This document shows positions 1-12,463 of a stretch of DNA of 64,000 nucleotides, piece after piece. Location of the stretch: positions 1,461,501 to 1,525,500 of the forward strand of contig NC_089037.1 in assembly GCF_034140825.1 (NCBI RefSeq), in the 5' to 3' direction. How positions within the stretch are numbered: position 1 is the first letter of the stretch; every line of letters begins with the position of its first letter. The position numbers were made by a program, and so were the translations under genes. The DNA is from Oryza sativa Japonica Group (taxonomy: Eukaryota; Streptophyta; Magnoliopsida; Poales; Poaceae). A model generated the notes under the pieces. It was given only the letters and a program-made list of their open reading frames with translations. It had not been told where the DNA came from and did not search any database.

Positions 1-1680
1 TATAAAAAAAATTAAATAAGACGAACGATCAAAGTTGGTCGCGAGACGAAGGTAGTACTACTTACAGCAGCTTTGGTCATGAACAGCGTGAAAAGAAAGT
101 GTGTTCCTTCTCCGCTGCCGCCTGGGCAAAGAAGACGAAAATAATGGTAGAAACTGGAAAAAGGAAGGAAGGCTTGTCCAAAGCATAATCCAATAATCCT
201 ACGTCGTGACAGGTACGGTATCCGTTTTTTCCCCGTACGTCCTTCCCATGTGATGCGTCAACAGTTAAAAAATTGCCCTCTTTTGCTCGGCTCATCCGCG
301 CGCCGCGCGCGTCTCGGCCAACATTGGCAAACACGCGACGCAGCCACCGTTCCGTCCCCGCATCCTCCTGCGTCTCCTCGTGCTCGTGCGGCTCTCGCGC
401 TCGCTGCGCGCCTGCGCCGAATCGAGCGAACGCCGCAGCCGCAGGTTGCAGCGCGCGCGCGCACGTCGTGTGCCCGTGGCTGCGTGCCGCGAGTCGCGAC
501 GCCATGCTAAAAAGAAAAAAAATATCACCGGACGCATCGCGTCGTATCGGGCGGAGCACACGAGTCATGGACCTGTACGACGTTGTGGGGGCGTGAGTTT
601 TACTCGTCCTCATGTCATGTCGTCCGCGAGAAGCAAAAGGAATTTACGCACGCGCTCGTGGGTCGGGTCGTGGAACGTGAACGGCTTGTACGTCGGGGTA
701 TATGGGGACAAAATGGCCTTCTGTTGCGTTGCTACACCCCGTGGTTGGCGTTGCACGTAAGGCATCCGATCGAGCAGCCGGAGCGAGCCGGGGTCCGGGG
801 GTCTGATTGTGTGAACGAATCAGTGATCGCCTGAATGGTGATCGGAGCATATATGCTTTGGCTGGCCCGGCGTGATGATTACTGCGTAGCACAGTAGCAG
901 GACGCACTGGAACAGTACTAGTAAGAAGGCCATGATTATTATCGTGATTAGAGTACACAGCCTCGTAATTGCACATACGCAACGGAGGCGCTGCCAGGTG
1001 TCGTGTACCATTCTTTTGGTATTAGACTTGCCATGACTATCGTGTGAATGCCTGAATGGCAATTCCGAGCCGTAGCTTGCGTACATCTTAAAGAAACCCA
1101 CTCATCGCGATGACGCTATCAGCCACATGAACATCACCAGCCAGACTGTATCCTCAGGGAGCCCGGCCGCCAATTGAGAAAATCTGCAAATGGGTACGAC
1201 TGCTAATTACTACTATGATTTAATAACACAATAGTAGAACAGTGTGAAGGTGATACTACCAAATATTCGAAGCCTTCTCTCTCTATCTCTCCACGAGTCC
1301 ATGTCAAATGGAGAAGGAAAAGGGTGGAGCTCTTTTTTGCTTGGCCCTGCATGCGTCTGCGTCAGAGCGCGCACGACCAGCACACACACCCCCACATTCC
1401 GTTGGTGCAGTGCAGTGCGGTGCGCGCGGCTCAACTTTGAAAGCGGACGGCCGACTGACTGACGGCTCGACGTCGCCGTGCCGCCGAGCTGTCACGCAGC
1501 TAGCTGACAGCCAATGCTAATCTTGGAAGCGCACGTCACCTAACTCCTCTCCAGAATCCAAATCACAAGGGGCCCCGGCACACACAAGTTTGCAACGAGG
1601 TGGTGGTCCTCACTCCTGACCGTCTGTCCTAGTAATGCAAGGGGAAATTATCCTCTGATTGTTGATTTGTCTCCACATAT
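1..1680. other. Spacer without a supported gene; GC-rich island at about 290-560
   Basis: No open frame here resembles a known protein. The overlapping frames across 250-760 come from a CG-rich, CpG-rich patch of about 270 bp that keeps several frames open at once. Such islands in rice often mark promoters or first exons, so this may be the 5' region of a gene lying left of the window, but nothing here shows that. The rest is AT-rich and featureless by eye. Confidence 0.5.
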
Positions 1681-1683
1681 TAG

Positions 1684-2026
1684 GCCCCGTTTAGTTCCCA
1701 AAATTTTTTCCCAAAAACATCGCATCGAATCTTTGGACATATACATAAGCATTAAATATATATAAAAAGAAAAACTAATTGCACAGTTATGGAGGAAATC
1801 GCGAGACGAATCTTTTAAGCCTAATTAGTCCGTGATTAGCCATAAGTGCTACAGTAACCACATGTGCTAATGACGGCTTAATTAGTCTCAAGAGATTCGT
1901 CTCGCGGTTTCCAGGCGAGTTCTGAAATTAGTTTTTTCATTCGTATCCGAAAACCCCTTCCGACATCCGGTCAAATGTTCCATGTAACACCCAAAAATTC
2001 TCTTTTCCCTAACTACACATACCCTT
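1684..2026. mobile_element. High-copy MITE-like repeat with internal inverted repeat
   Basis: The stretch begins GGCCCCGTTTAGTTCCC and contains the complementary pair GCGAGACGAAT / ATTCGTCTCGC about 70 bp apart, plus the phrase GCTACAGTAACC, all familiar from a very abundant rice short repeat. It has no coding capacity. It ends near 2026, where a second short element starts directly. The exact 3' end is uncertain and no clear target duplication was seen. Confidence 0.6.
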
Positions 2027-2267
2027 GGGAGTGTTCGTTAGGTGGAGATAGGAGAGATTGTCTATCGTTTTCCGCGCGCACGCTTTTCAAACTACTAAAC
2101 GGTGCGTTTTTTGCAAAAAATTTCAATAGGAAAGTTGCTTTAAAAAATCATATTAATCCATTTTTGAAATTTAAAATAGTTAATACTCAATTAATCATGA
2201 GCTAATGGCTTACCTCGTTTTGCGTATCTTCCCAATCTCCTCAATCCCCTTCTCTTCAAACACTCCC
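2027..2267. mobile_element. Short MITE with GGGAGTGTT terminal inverted repeats
   Basis: The element opens with GGGAGTGTTCG and closes with AAACACTCCC, giving terminal inverted repeats of about 10 bp. The interior is AT-rich with a block on homopolymer A and T runs typical of non-autonomous hAT-like rice MITEs. It abuts the preceding repeat, which suggests one inserted at the edge of the other. The superfamily is uncertain because the target duplication could not be read. Confidence 0.55.
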
Positions 2268-2361
2268 TAGTCACTTTCGGATACTAAGGAAGAGCTACGG
2301 CTTGAACAAAACGCATAATTTCCAGTCTTATCCTCTATTCAACTCCTCATTGTATTAATTG

Positions 2362-2452
2362 CTGCTCCCTTCGTTTGAAGTTAAAATAATTATAGCTATA
2401 TATTATTCAGATAAAAATAACTATATTTTAGAATATTTTAGAACAGAGAAAG
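2362..2452. mobile_element. Degenerate small Stowaway-like element
   Basis: CTGCTCCCTTCG at the left and a loosely complementary GAACAGAGAAAG at the right enclose about 90 bp of AT-rich sequence. The ends resemble decayed Stowaway termini. Neither the target site nor the ends are clean. Confidence 0.35.
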
Positions 2453-2951
2453 TAGAAAGGAGCTCTCACGTTTGGCCATACCATCTAGTAACTATGTCAA
2501 CCAATAGATCATACTTCCTCCGTATTAGCCATTAAACTGATGAGTATCGGTAAAGAAGTTATAAAATCTCATTACAATGCGTGGGATGCGCGATATAGTC
2601 ATTACTATATTTTAACTCAGTGTTGTGGAAGATTAAGGGCGGTTGCGCAATTGTCATGTATCTCGTGTACTGTCAATCATAAGTTTCAATTCATCTATAC
2701 CCCTTTAAAAGTCTTTAATATTGGTTGCAAAGAATTTGCCCTCTTACCATTGCTTTTGTAGTTTTTAGAAATTGCATCATTATGTTTTTCATGACAATTG
2801 CTCTATCCATATTTGAATATATGAGATTATTCGGTTATATCTTTGAAAATTTAACCGTCAATAGCTCTAAAAACAGTTAGTTTGAAACACATAACAATCA
2901 TATGGGAACATTTTTATTTATATGTAGTTTTACAATATAATAATTTTGTTA

Positions 2952-3248
2952 CTTCCTCAATCCCAAAATATAGCTATCTATTACTCCAGGAGTACAACTA
3001 TAGATCAGGACAACTTGGTAGCTATGAGCCCCATTGGTTGTCCTAATAAATCAAAACCAAAGCCAGAACTTGAATTTTTAAGTTGAATTTAAGATATTTT
3101 CAATGTAGTTTTTTATATTGGGTTTTAAGTCGCTAATAACACATATATAAAAGTGTTACCTATAAATTAACTTTCATTCTCTAATAAGTTGTTTTTGGCT
3201 TATTATGATATATGTGCAATCGATGAGGTCTTATATTTTGGGACGGAG
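2952..3248. mobile_element. Stowaway-like MITE
   Basis: The left end CTTCCTCAATCCCAAAATATA and the right end TATATTTTGGGACGGAG are inverted complements with a few changes, and TA flanks both sides. This is the classic Stowaway (Tc1/mariner) MITE arrangement. The interior is non-coding. Confidence 0.7.
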
Positions 3249-3269
3249 TATTTAAATAGAAAACAATAG

Positions 3270-3530
3270 GTCAAATAAGTCTCAGTAACACCTGAGATCC
3301 TGGGTTCGATTCCCCACGGGAATGAATTTTTCAGGATTTAACGGTATTGTGCTTTCAGTGGTAGGCGACGTACCTGTCGACAGCGAGACGCCTGTGGTGA
3401 CTTCGTCAATCCTAATGGATTTGCCGGCCCAGTCTTCGGAGATGCTCATAGGGGTAGGGTTTGCGTGTGTTTATAGAGGTGAGTGCATGTGCGTTGTGAG
3501 TGTCTGTGTTGTACTGTATAATTTTTTTTT
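3270..3530 (+). mobile_element. tRNA-derived SINE (rice OsSN/p-SINE type)
   Basis: The element contains a Pol III B-box-like GGGTTCGATTCCCC near 3302 and ends in a T-run at 3522-3530, as rice p-SINE-type elements do. Flanking sequences at about 3251-3269 and 3529-3547 look like an old, imperfect target duplication (TTTAAA..AGAAAA..ATAG). The A box is weak or lost. It lies about 390 bp upstream of the receptor-like kinase start. Confidence 0.6.
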
Positions 3531-3855
3531 AAAAAAGAAAAGATAGATATGGTTTACATGCACTCTTGCTCAGAGATTGAATTTCAGTGGTGCTGTAGAC
3601 CTGTGGTGCACACCATATCCAAATTACCATCGTCCCTACTACAGCACTACTCCTTTCTTAGCTCACTGTCGGTGGGTCCACATGACAAACTGGGCCCACC
3701 TGTCATACGAGCGTCTCAAATCGGTAACAACAAACTCGCTAGCCTCACCACCTCAAAACTCAAAAGTTACCCAGAACGCTCCCCACGCCGCTCTCTCGTC
3801 GTCAAGTCGCATGCCTATGTAAAGCAGAGCGACCAAAGAATCCAAGGAGGCCAAA

Positions 3856-3858
<3 letters not shown>

Positions 3859-3890
<32 letters not shown>
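3859..3890 (+). repeat. (CT)n microsatellite in kinase 5' leader
   Basis: About 16 perfect CT dinucleotides end 25 bp before the kinase start codon. CT/GA tracts in the 5' untranslated region are common in rice genes and can act as promoter or leader elements. A role here is inferred only from position. Confidence 0.8.
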
Positions 3891-3892
<2 letters not shown>

Positions 3893-3915
3893 TTCATCAG
3901 CTCCCCGTGGCGGCG

Positions 3916-6900
3916 ATGGCGGCTCAGAGGAGGCTGCTCGCCGAGGCACCTCCGCACCAGCCGCACCCCTCGCGGCACCAGCAGGGCGCGCCGTCGTCGG
4001 TGTGGAGCGCCGGGTACCTCAACGGGTGGCTGTCGCAGCGCACGGCGGTGTTCGGGCTCCGCCTCTGGGTGCTCATCGGCATCGCCGTCGGCGCCGCCAT
4101 CGTGCTCGTCCTGGTCCTCGTCTTCGTCTGCCTCTCCCGCCGGCGCCGGCGCCGCGATGACCTCGCATCCAATCTGTACCCGGCCGACACCAAGATTCTC
4201 AAGCAGCATCTCCAGCAGCCCACGCCGCCGAAGGACATACAGGAGATCGTTCGCCGGCAGCAGCGGCAGCAGCAGACGCCGACGCCGACGCCGCCGCAGC
4301 CGCCTCCACCGGCGGCGCAACATGGGGTGCAGCTCGCCAAAGCAGAGACTCCGCCGCCGCCGCAGCGGACGCAGCCGCCGGTGCTACCGGCGGGATCCAC
4401 GCGGTCGACGGCGGCCAGCGGCATGTCGGCCACGACGAGCGGCGGGAGCGAGCGGGACGGCGCCACGCCGAGGAGCACGGCGAGCGGCTCGGCTGGGCCG
4501 GAGGTGTCGCACCTCGGGTGGGGCCATTGGTTCACTCTCCGGGAGCTCGAGGAGGCAACCGACGGGCTCGCGGAGGAGAATGTGATCGGGGAAGGCGGCT
4601 ACGGGATTGTTTACAAGGGCACGCTGCAGAATTCCGCCATGGTCGCCGTCAAGAATCTACTCAATAATAGGTACTAATCCTGTGCCTTCTCTTGGAGCTT
4701 TTCGATTTGATTTGGACATCTCCAGCCTTTCCATCCTTGTATAGCCTAGAATTCGTCCTTGGGTGAGTAGAAAGGATGGAGAATATAGTTAGGAATACCC
4801 GTTTTTATTTTTTATTTTTTAAAGAAATCAATTTTCCCTTTCTGTTTAAACTGGGGTGTGTGATTTCGTTTGTTCGTAAAAATGCCACTGATTTCGTCTG
4901 TTTAACCGTGTTTGTGTTCTTGTTCATCGGTTTCTTTGGCTGTTTGCTCCGGTTGTATTCTTGTTCATCGAATTGATACGCAGATCTCTAATCTTATCTT
5001 CTTCTGCGATAATGGGTTGTTGGACTTGGATATGATCAGTCTGATGGACCAGGAAGTGAGCTGTCAAAAACTGTGAATTTCCATTTGAAGAAGGGAAAGA
5101 TCCTTTTTTTTTTCTAGTGTATTTGATCGGATTTTTTGTGCATAGAGGTGCAACTTGTTTCAGTTTATTCATGAAGCAGTGGTCTGCTGGTGAACGGTTG
5201 GGTCGTGGGGCTCAAGAAGTTTCAAATTGCTGTCATCATTTACCTCTTCTGTGCGCCCATCTCCATTCCCCATTCGCCTCGATATCTGTGACGCAATTTA
5301 ATCCTACACGGCTTTCTAGGGACTGGATTACCGTTTCATTTTCTCACACATTTTCTTGTTCTGTTTTATGACAACAAAAAATCAAATTGTTTTCCTGCTT
5401 TGCCAGGGGCCAGGCTGAGAAGGAGTTCAAGGTGGAGGTTGAAGCGATCGGGCGTGTTCGGCATAAGAATCTCGTTAGATTGCTCGGCTACTGTGTAGAG
5501 GGCGCTTATAGGTACAATGAAATCTCTTCATCAATTTTGTGCATTATTATTCCCTCTCTGATTAATGGATGTTTTACTCACATTGCCGTTTTGGTTGAAC
5601 AGGATGCTCGTGTATGAATATGTAGACAACGGCAATCTTGATCAATGGCTTCATGGTGATGTAGGGGAAGTGAGCCCACTAACTTGGGAAGTCAGGATGA
5701 ACATAATTCTTGGAACTGCTAAAGGGTAATGCTTCTCTCACTGTTGCACGCCAATTTTGCCAAAGTGGGTACCTTGAACAGTGTTATATTGGTATGCCTT
5801 GCCTGATTCTGTTTAATACTTCGACATTAAAGATTATGAATATTATGGGCAAATATAGGTCATGATCATTCAGATTTTAGAAGACAGGTGCTAGCTGGCA
5901 TGGGAGGCTTGTTTTGTTGTGAGACATGCATCATAGTTAGGATAGTAGAGTCTAATTCTGGTGAAATTGATTGTCGTAGGAATTCAGGTGCTTTACTCAA
6001 GTTTGTTAGGTTGTGTTCCTTAGCATGCACATATTCCCAAAGACAGCTGATTCTAACCCATGTTTAGCAGATACGAAAAAAAAAACATGTTTTTTTCTTT
6101 GTTAGCATTAGGCATCATTTGGTTGTTCAGAAAACAATTAGAATTTCATGTGCATTTAAATAGTACAAACGCCAAAGTAAAGGTGTCGAATTTCTTGGAC
6201 ATTGCATGTGCTCATCTTGCATTCGTCCTTTAATTGCTTTCCTGTTGCCAGCTTGCTTTATTTTAATCAAAGCACCCAGTCTGAGATTGTTTTGATTCGC
6301 TCTATAGAGATTTAAGATACTGCATGTAAATAACTAAATACTTACCTTGCACATGCGTTCGGACTAGAACATTGTGACCCTGTTTGACAGTTAAAATCTA
6401 GATTAAAGCATCATGTGCATTGATAAGCACTCTACCGATAATATTCTTTGCCTGAAAGCAATATTGTCAGTGGCTTGCTTAAACAACATCAACAGTTCTT
6501 TTAAAAGATGGGTTTGATAGGGAAACACATGAATACTGACACCCAACTTCTGCTCTCTAGGCTGGCCTATCTTCATGAGGGGCTGGAACCGAAGGTTGTC
6601 CATCGTGACATCAAATCTAGCAATATCCTTCTTGACCAGCAATGGAATGCTAAAGTGTCAGATTTTGGTCTTGCGAAGCTATTGTGCTCAGAGAGAAGTT
6701 ATGTTACTACCCGTGTTATGGGAACCTTTGGGTTAGTATTGACAATCCACACACAACCTTTACTGTACATAAAAGTTAGTACATCTTATCATGACTGAAA
6801 TTGGCTATGTTGCAGTTACGTGGCACCTGAATACGCCAGCACGGGGATGTTAAATGAGAGGAGCGATGTTTATAGCTTTGGAGTACTTATAATGGAGATT

Positions 6901-7426
6901 ATAACGGGTAGATCACCAGTAGATTACACCAGGGCACCTGGAGAGGTCAGTATCCTACCTATTCTTTCATGAATCTCTTCCAGGATCGTTGGCATCTGAT
7001 GGAGCTAAATTGTCTTCTTTTCAGGTGAACTTGGTTGAATGGCTGAAGACCATGGTTGCTGAGAGGAAAGCAGAGGAGGTAGTAGACCCCAAGCTGCCCG
7101 AGAAGCCTTCTCCCAAAGCACTGAAACGGGCACTTCTGGTCGCCCTTCGCTGCGTCGATCCTGATGGCCACAAGAGGCCTAAAATGGGACATGTAATTCA
7201 CATGCTCGAAATGGATGATCTACTATGCCGCGATGTATGTTCTACTCACTTATGAACTTTTTGATTTCTTCCATTTACTAAACAGTATAGTTAACTCATT
7301 TTCTGATTGCAATTGTTCATCATACAGGATAAGAAACCCGGAAGAGATGCGCCTCAGACATCGGACAGACACAGCTCAAGGGATGGCGGGAACTTCAGCA
7401 AGCGTGAGAACCAACGGTACAGATGA
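3916..7426 (+). CDS. Membrane-anchored receptor-like serine/threonine kinase (At1g01540-like)
   Basis: Seven exons are readable: 3916-4670, 5407-5511, 5603-5725, 6561-6731, 6816-6945, 7025-7234 and 7328-7426, giving 530 residues. The ATG at 3916 is the first in frame. There is no cleavable signal peptide. A hydrophobic segment at about residues 51-73 is followed by an arginine cluster, so the protein is probably a type III membrane protein with almost no ectodomain. A Pro/Gln/Ser-rich linker precedes the kinase domain from about residue 205. Visible kinase motifs are GEGGYG, VAVK (Lys246), HRDIKSSN (342-349), DFG (362-364) and APE (388-390), so the enzyme should be an active RD kinase. It matches the plant family of short-ectodomain kinases near At1g01540/At4g01330. 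Substrates are unknown. A CT microsatellite lies in the 5' leader. Confidence 0.93.
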
Positions 7427-10400
7427 CAACAGCCCAGCACTACAGTTGAACATGAGTTTGTATGGATTGCCATTAGGGATTGCCAATATTAACCATGTTG
7501 TCATTACATAATTTTTTCCCCTCTCGTTGGATCTCATAACCAGCTCTCCTTGCTCTTTTGACTGTATTATACTCGAGCATCATTCTATGACACTTGACAC
7601 TTATAAACTACACAAGTGTAGGGTGGTGTTGTGACTGAGACTGACTATGCCCCAGCTAATGCTTACAGTGTTAATGTGATTCTACCTAATGCAAGTACAG
7701 TTGTCTGCTCTAATGCATCTTTTACCAGTCCACTCCTGATACCAGCTGCCTGCTTTACTGCACTGGGAGAAGTAATGCTTTCTTCTTGTAGCCTAATGGT
7801 TGGTGCCTGCTTGCACATGATGTCACATGACCATTTTCTGCATCTCATCTCATCTCACACTTCCATCCTGCATCTAACCCTTTGTTTATGATCGCCATTA
7901 GTAGTTGGCTGCAGAGCTTGGGACTTGTATATTCTGCTGGCAAATGCTTTTGTCCACTATACTGCATCTGGTGATCAGCTGCACAGCATTTGCGCCAGTT
8001 CTTGTCGCTTCGCCTTGTCTTGATCTAAATACTAATCTTCGTTTCCATGTTCAGTTGCTGTGACTTTTTCGTACTAGTATATTCATTAGTTCTTTTTTAC
8101 AGCCAACCAGCTCTGGATCTTGTGCTAATAAACTTGACCGCTGACAGTACTGATTAATTAGCAGGTGATGATCCTACCATCACGTGAATACGTGATCGAA
8201 CAACTACTGTGCAATCACCATGTATGCAATGAATGGTCAAGTACTAACATGATACCATGCCACAAATTAGTTTGATCATGCTGATTCATTTATTTGACAC
8301 TGTACAGTCTGTACTACTGAAGTGGAATAGCATGAGAGAAGTTTCTTTCATTTTTCAACGGTTAGCTTGGAGCTACTGTGCCCTGGAAATGTTCAGAGAT
8401 GGATTCTTCCATTAGAAAAAGGTTGAGTTATGACTTGTGAGTTGAGAGAGTAGTGCAGGACACAGCACACTAGTGGCCAAAAAAACGGCTTGGAGGATTC
8501 ATGAACCGATGGCAGAAAAAAACAAGAGGAAAAAAAAGCACAGCGAAAGGTTATCCGGCACAGGCTGCCGCAAATACTAAATCTTGTTGGACAGAGACAT
8601 TTTTGGGTGATATCTGACGCGTTCTTCACCCTTTCCCCACTTTATTCGATAGAATAATTGAATAAACATTCACCTATCTTGATAATGCTTAATGCCTTAG
8701 TCTAATTATTGCACAAAGTCTCTCAACAACCTGAAAGACGCAGCTAAGCCTGCCACTGCCGTTGTGATGACTTGTGAACAGCTGCTGCTGCTTCATCAAG
8801 CTGATAATGCACAATCATATGCCATGGTACAGGTACACGCATTGTCGAGGTCTACGTCCACATAGCTTCAGGCGATCTCCGTCCTGTAGCGTAGCGACCT
8901 CGTGAACACCTGAGCTGTTCCGAAATGGACGCGAGCAATATCCACAAGGCACCAGGTTGTCGGGTTGCCGCCGTTGGGGTTTTCCCGGTGGGCCAGTCGA
9001 CGGCGGCAACGCCACATGGAATAGAACCAGCCCGACGTACTAGAAGAAGGCACGGGCGCCAGTCTGTTGCGGCTAGCTCGCCCCCCATGGCCTCTGGTCC
9101 AGCCTTTAACTCGTCGTGTTCACCTCGCGGTTCGATTCGATTCTTCTTCTGCCAGCAGCCCAGCCTTCACCGTGAGTGCTACTATACTGATACGTTGTGT
9201 AGCCATCGATATGCACCGTCCGATTAGTGACCAGACGGCCGGAATTACATCGATTTCGATCATGTTTGATGAAGCTTAACATTCTAAAAAGACAATCGGT
9301 TGGTAGTCAGTTTATAGAAATATGAATCTACTAGTTTTTTTTTAATTATGCAATTGCAACTTCTTAAATTTCAAATAAAAAGCTGAATTGTTTCGAAAGG
9401 TTTTGTTTTAGGAGAAGTTTCAGCTACCAGAAACTCTCTCAAATATGCCCATAGCCCATCCGCAGTTGGCCGCTGCCGTTGTTACGGCTCCCGTCACGCG
9501 CGGTGTCTCTCACGTCCTCTGCGGCGGCCGCTGCTGCTTAGCTGGATAGCAAACGCCGAGCCGTGCACGCTCCGCTGCCATGGACAGCGACTCGCGTCGC
9601 GCAGCACGGCGCCACGAGCGCACAACGCGCCGGGCCAGCCTCACGCGCGCGCGGACGACGGCGTTCCACTGGAACTCGGTCTTTCTCACGAGACGCCGAC
9701 GCCGTCGTCTACTCGTCTTCGTTCACAGATGGATAGGGAAAAAAAGGGAAACAAAAAGGGCGACGCGCGTGAGCTTGCATGATTGATATGTACCATACTA
9801 ATATAATCTGACAAAAGAAGGTAATGCTAAGAGATAAGAGAGGCAATGATCACTTTCAGCCTTTGGAAAGCTGACGCTGAGGCAATTATGTAGGGAAAAA
9901 TGGTTTCATCAAGTTGTGCTAGTGTCGGCATAAAAGACTGCAATAGTGCTAGTTCCGTATCAAAGGTGCCGCACTGACACTGAGGATGAGGGTGTATGTA
10001 CATGCATGGGGAGCTCTTTTGATCAATCACACAAGAGAGATGATGACACTACTAGTAAGCATATGCCTGAACAAGCACACACACATACATACAGGTAGTA
10101 TGACATGCATGCTGTCAGTTCAGCAGCACAAGAGATGCCGGAGAGAACAACAGCTGCGTTTTAGCTTCTACCACTTGCAGTTGCCTGGCTACCACCACCA
10201 TCAGAGAGAGGGCCTCTTGGTTGTTTGCCGTTGTTCTGTGGGGTCAGGTTGTCTGGTGCAGCTCTCTTTGGCCTCAACTACAGTCAAGATAAAGCGTTGA
10301 TAAATAGATGTTCCATACTGATTTATGTAACCTTTGTGAGAGTCTTAGGCTCTTAGCAGCGCACCTTTTCCTCGGATTTTTGATAAAAATGCCTCAACAG

Positions 10401-10625
10401 GATGTTCTTGGGGTCTGTTGTTATCACTGCGATTCCAGACACAAACGGTCAGGGAAATAGTGAAAATAGCAACAAAAAAAAAAGAGGTGATTTCTGTACA
10501 GTAAAAAAGAAAACTTGGAATAGTTGGGGTAGTTCTGGTAGGAATGGACGAGAGCCCAGAAAGAACCAAAACGAGGTAAAGAGAGCGAGCAACTATCGAG
10601 TCTGATCGACTACGAAAATATCTAA
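7427..10625. other. Intergenic spacer
   Basis: The first few hundred bases are probably the kinase 3' untranslated region. Two GC-rich patches, about 8850-9180 and 9440-9720, open several short frames, but none shows protein-like composition, a recognisable domain or splice-supported extension. I see no gene here. Confidence 0.5.
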
Positions 10626-10869
10626 GAGCAGGTACAATAGCAGGCTATTAGCCAGCTGTAAACATATTTTAATGAGAGAAAGGATGAGAGAGAAGAGCAG
10701 CGGGCTATAGATCTGTAGCCAGCTGCATCGCGGACTCTAAGACGCAATGTATGTATGACAGGTGTGACCATATATTAATAGTATAGTAAGCAACTATTGT
10801 ATGAATTGGCTATTAGATTGGCTATAGATGAATTGGAGTTAGCAGTGGGCTATACTATTAAACTTGCTC
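10626..10869. mobile_element. Tourist-like MITE
   Basis: The element starts GAGCAGGTACAATAG and ends CTATACTATTAAACTTGCTC, and TAA flanks both ends (10623-10625 and 10870-10872). TAA/TTA target duplication with these termini fits PIF/Harbinger-derived Tourist MITEs. It is 244 bp and non-coding. The same family occurs at 20464-21458 and 38202-38441. Confidence 0.8.
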
Positions 10870-10961
10870 TAATGAACTAAAGCACTCAAGAATTCACCAC
10901 TATCAGAAGCAATATCCCATGCACAGGAAATTCAAGAGGGAATAGGCAGCAAAAATACGGA

Positions 10962-11149
10962 GGGGCTGTTCAGATTGTTGCCAAAATAAACCTTACCTAA
11001 AATTTTAGCAAGTTGACAATATTACCAAAATTTTGGCAGGATTTCTTATGTATTTACCAAAATTTGGCAACAAACCAAATGTAGGCACATTTTTGGCAAC
11101 TTTGCCAAAAAATGATATGGTTGAAAATGGCATCAATCTGAACAGCCCC
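10962..11149. mobile_element. Short MITE with GGGGCTGTTCAGATT ends
   Basis: The 188-bp element has near-perfect terminal inverted repeats: GGGGCTGTTCAGATTG at the left and CAATCTGAACAGCCCC at the right. The interior repeats TTGCCAAAA-type motifs. No clear target duplication was found, so the superfamily (probably hAT-like) is open. Confidence 0.7.
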
Positions 11150-11238
11150 TGAATAAACTGGAAACTAAGGAACTAGCTCCATGCCTGCAACGGACCAATG
11201 AAGTACAATGTTTACATAGAATATCTAAAAACAATGTT

Positions 11239-11320
11239 CTTTTTTTTTAGATAATGGAAATGGTTTACATCTTTGGCCTCTGCCAACAGGCACACGGGCA
11301 ATGAGTCGAGAAGAAAAACT
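11239..11320 (-). mobile_element. Possible 3' tail of a LINE-type retroposon
   Basis: A T-run followed by AGATAATGGAAATGG and GGCCTCTGCC reads on the minus strand as a 3' end going into an A-tail (CCATTATCTAAAAAAAA), a form seen at the ends of rice LINE copies. Only about 80 bp can be followed. Confidence 0.35.
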
Positions 11321-12463
11321 GTGTTCTATAAATGTAACCATCCAAATCATATTGGCAATATGGCATAAACAGAACACTTCAATAAAACTATGTTGGCAGC
11401 ACTAGAGGAAGATGACTAATATGAGAGGTTGCTTTGGTTGGCCAGTTCATTTGCTCCTTACTAATAAATTGCCCAGCTTGCCTATAGTTTTCTTTCATTT
11501 TTCTTTTGTGGAGATGGTAAGCAGCATGCAATCAATTTTTTACTGAATACCTGTACCTGAAATCTGGAGATAGTTCAGTGGACAGGCCTGAAAGCAACCA
11601 GGATGTTTGGTGGTTCGGCCTGGCCTGCCAAAAGATTAGGCTAGGAGGAAAAAAAGGACTTAACAGAATGCTCATACAAAATTGTAATAGGTACACATAG
11701 TGGGTCAGAGCAAAGTCTCTGAGGCGAAAATACTAAATTATGTTGATTCATCATTAGGAAACTCCAACCTCTAGTCCAAATAGATGTTGCTCTAGCATGT
11801 GTTATTCCAAAATTTGATTGCTAAAATTATAAAAGCATTTAACTTATCAAATCAATTCAAGGGGACTCAACTATGAAGGTGTAAGATCAGGTTTAGTTGG
11901 TCTTTCCAGTTTGCCGGCTAGGCCCTGGCTCTCTGACTCTCAACCTTTTCTGCTCTCCCTCATAAAGTCATACTCCAAGAGAAAAGTTTGCTTTGAAGCT
12001 ATAAAAAATGTACCAGAACAAAGGTCGTAAGGGAACTACTTGAAAGTAAGCTGGGCAAATTAGCCATAATGTATGTGAGTTACATATCAAGAAGCCAAAA
12101 CTACAGTCCTAGGGAATGCAAAAAATATTGACTTTGAAGACATATCTAACAGTCCAACAGAATCTATTCATGGATCTATCACTCAGAAGATACTAAAGAG
12201 GCTGCATTACTGAAAACAGTATAGATGATTGGAGTTAAATATGCCAGCCATGAAAGGCAAGATAGTCACTTTTTGGCTCAGACCAAACAACTCAGAGGAT
12301 CTGCTATGCCATGTAGAGTACTACTGTAAAAGGAATTTGATGCAATGTGAATGAGCAGTCACATTCAACTATACACATTTGAACGTTTAGGAACCACACA
12401 CTCAGAAGTGAGGAGCAGCACAGGGAAATCAGCATTGGTAAAAGAAACAAGGGAGCAAGATAC
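11321..12463. other. Spacer downstream of the DDA1-like gene
   Basis: I looked on the minus strand for the missing C-terminal exon of the DDA1-like gene (a segment like VxxTEAxNILLRxxYQ) and did not find it. No other gene is visible. Confidence 0.45.

Noticed and set aside
77-613. 178-codon minus-strand frame at the left end
   Set aside because: It spans the CpG-rich island and AT-rich flanks without a recognisable motif. Several other frames are equally open, so it is not reported as a gene.
1684-2267. A single 580-bp element
   Set aside because: Two different sets of ends meet at 2026/2027, so two adjacent or overlapping short elements fit better.
3300-3316. tRNA-like GGGTTCGATTCCCC
   Set aside because: There is no cloverleaf or intact A box around it. 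It is the B box of a SINE with a T-run end.
3549-4160. 203-codon plus-strand frame overlapping the kinase start
   Set aside because: It runs through the CT microsatellite and is out of frame with the conserved kinase. Its peptide is Ser/Leu and then Arg/Ala/Pro low-complexity.
9580-9786. Arg-rich 68-codon frame in a GC patch
   Set aside because: Short, highly biased composition, and no partner exons.
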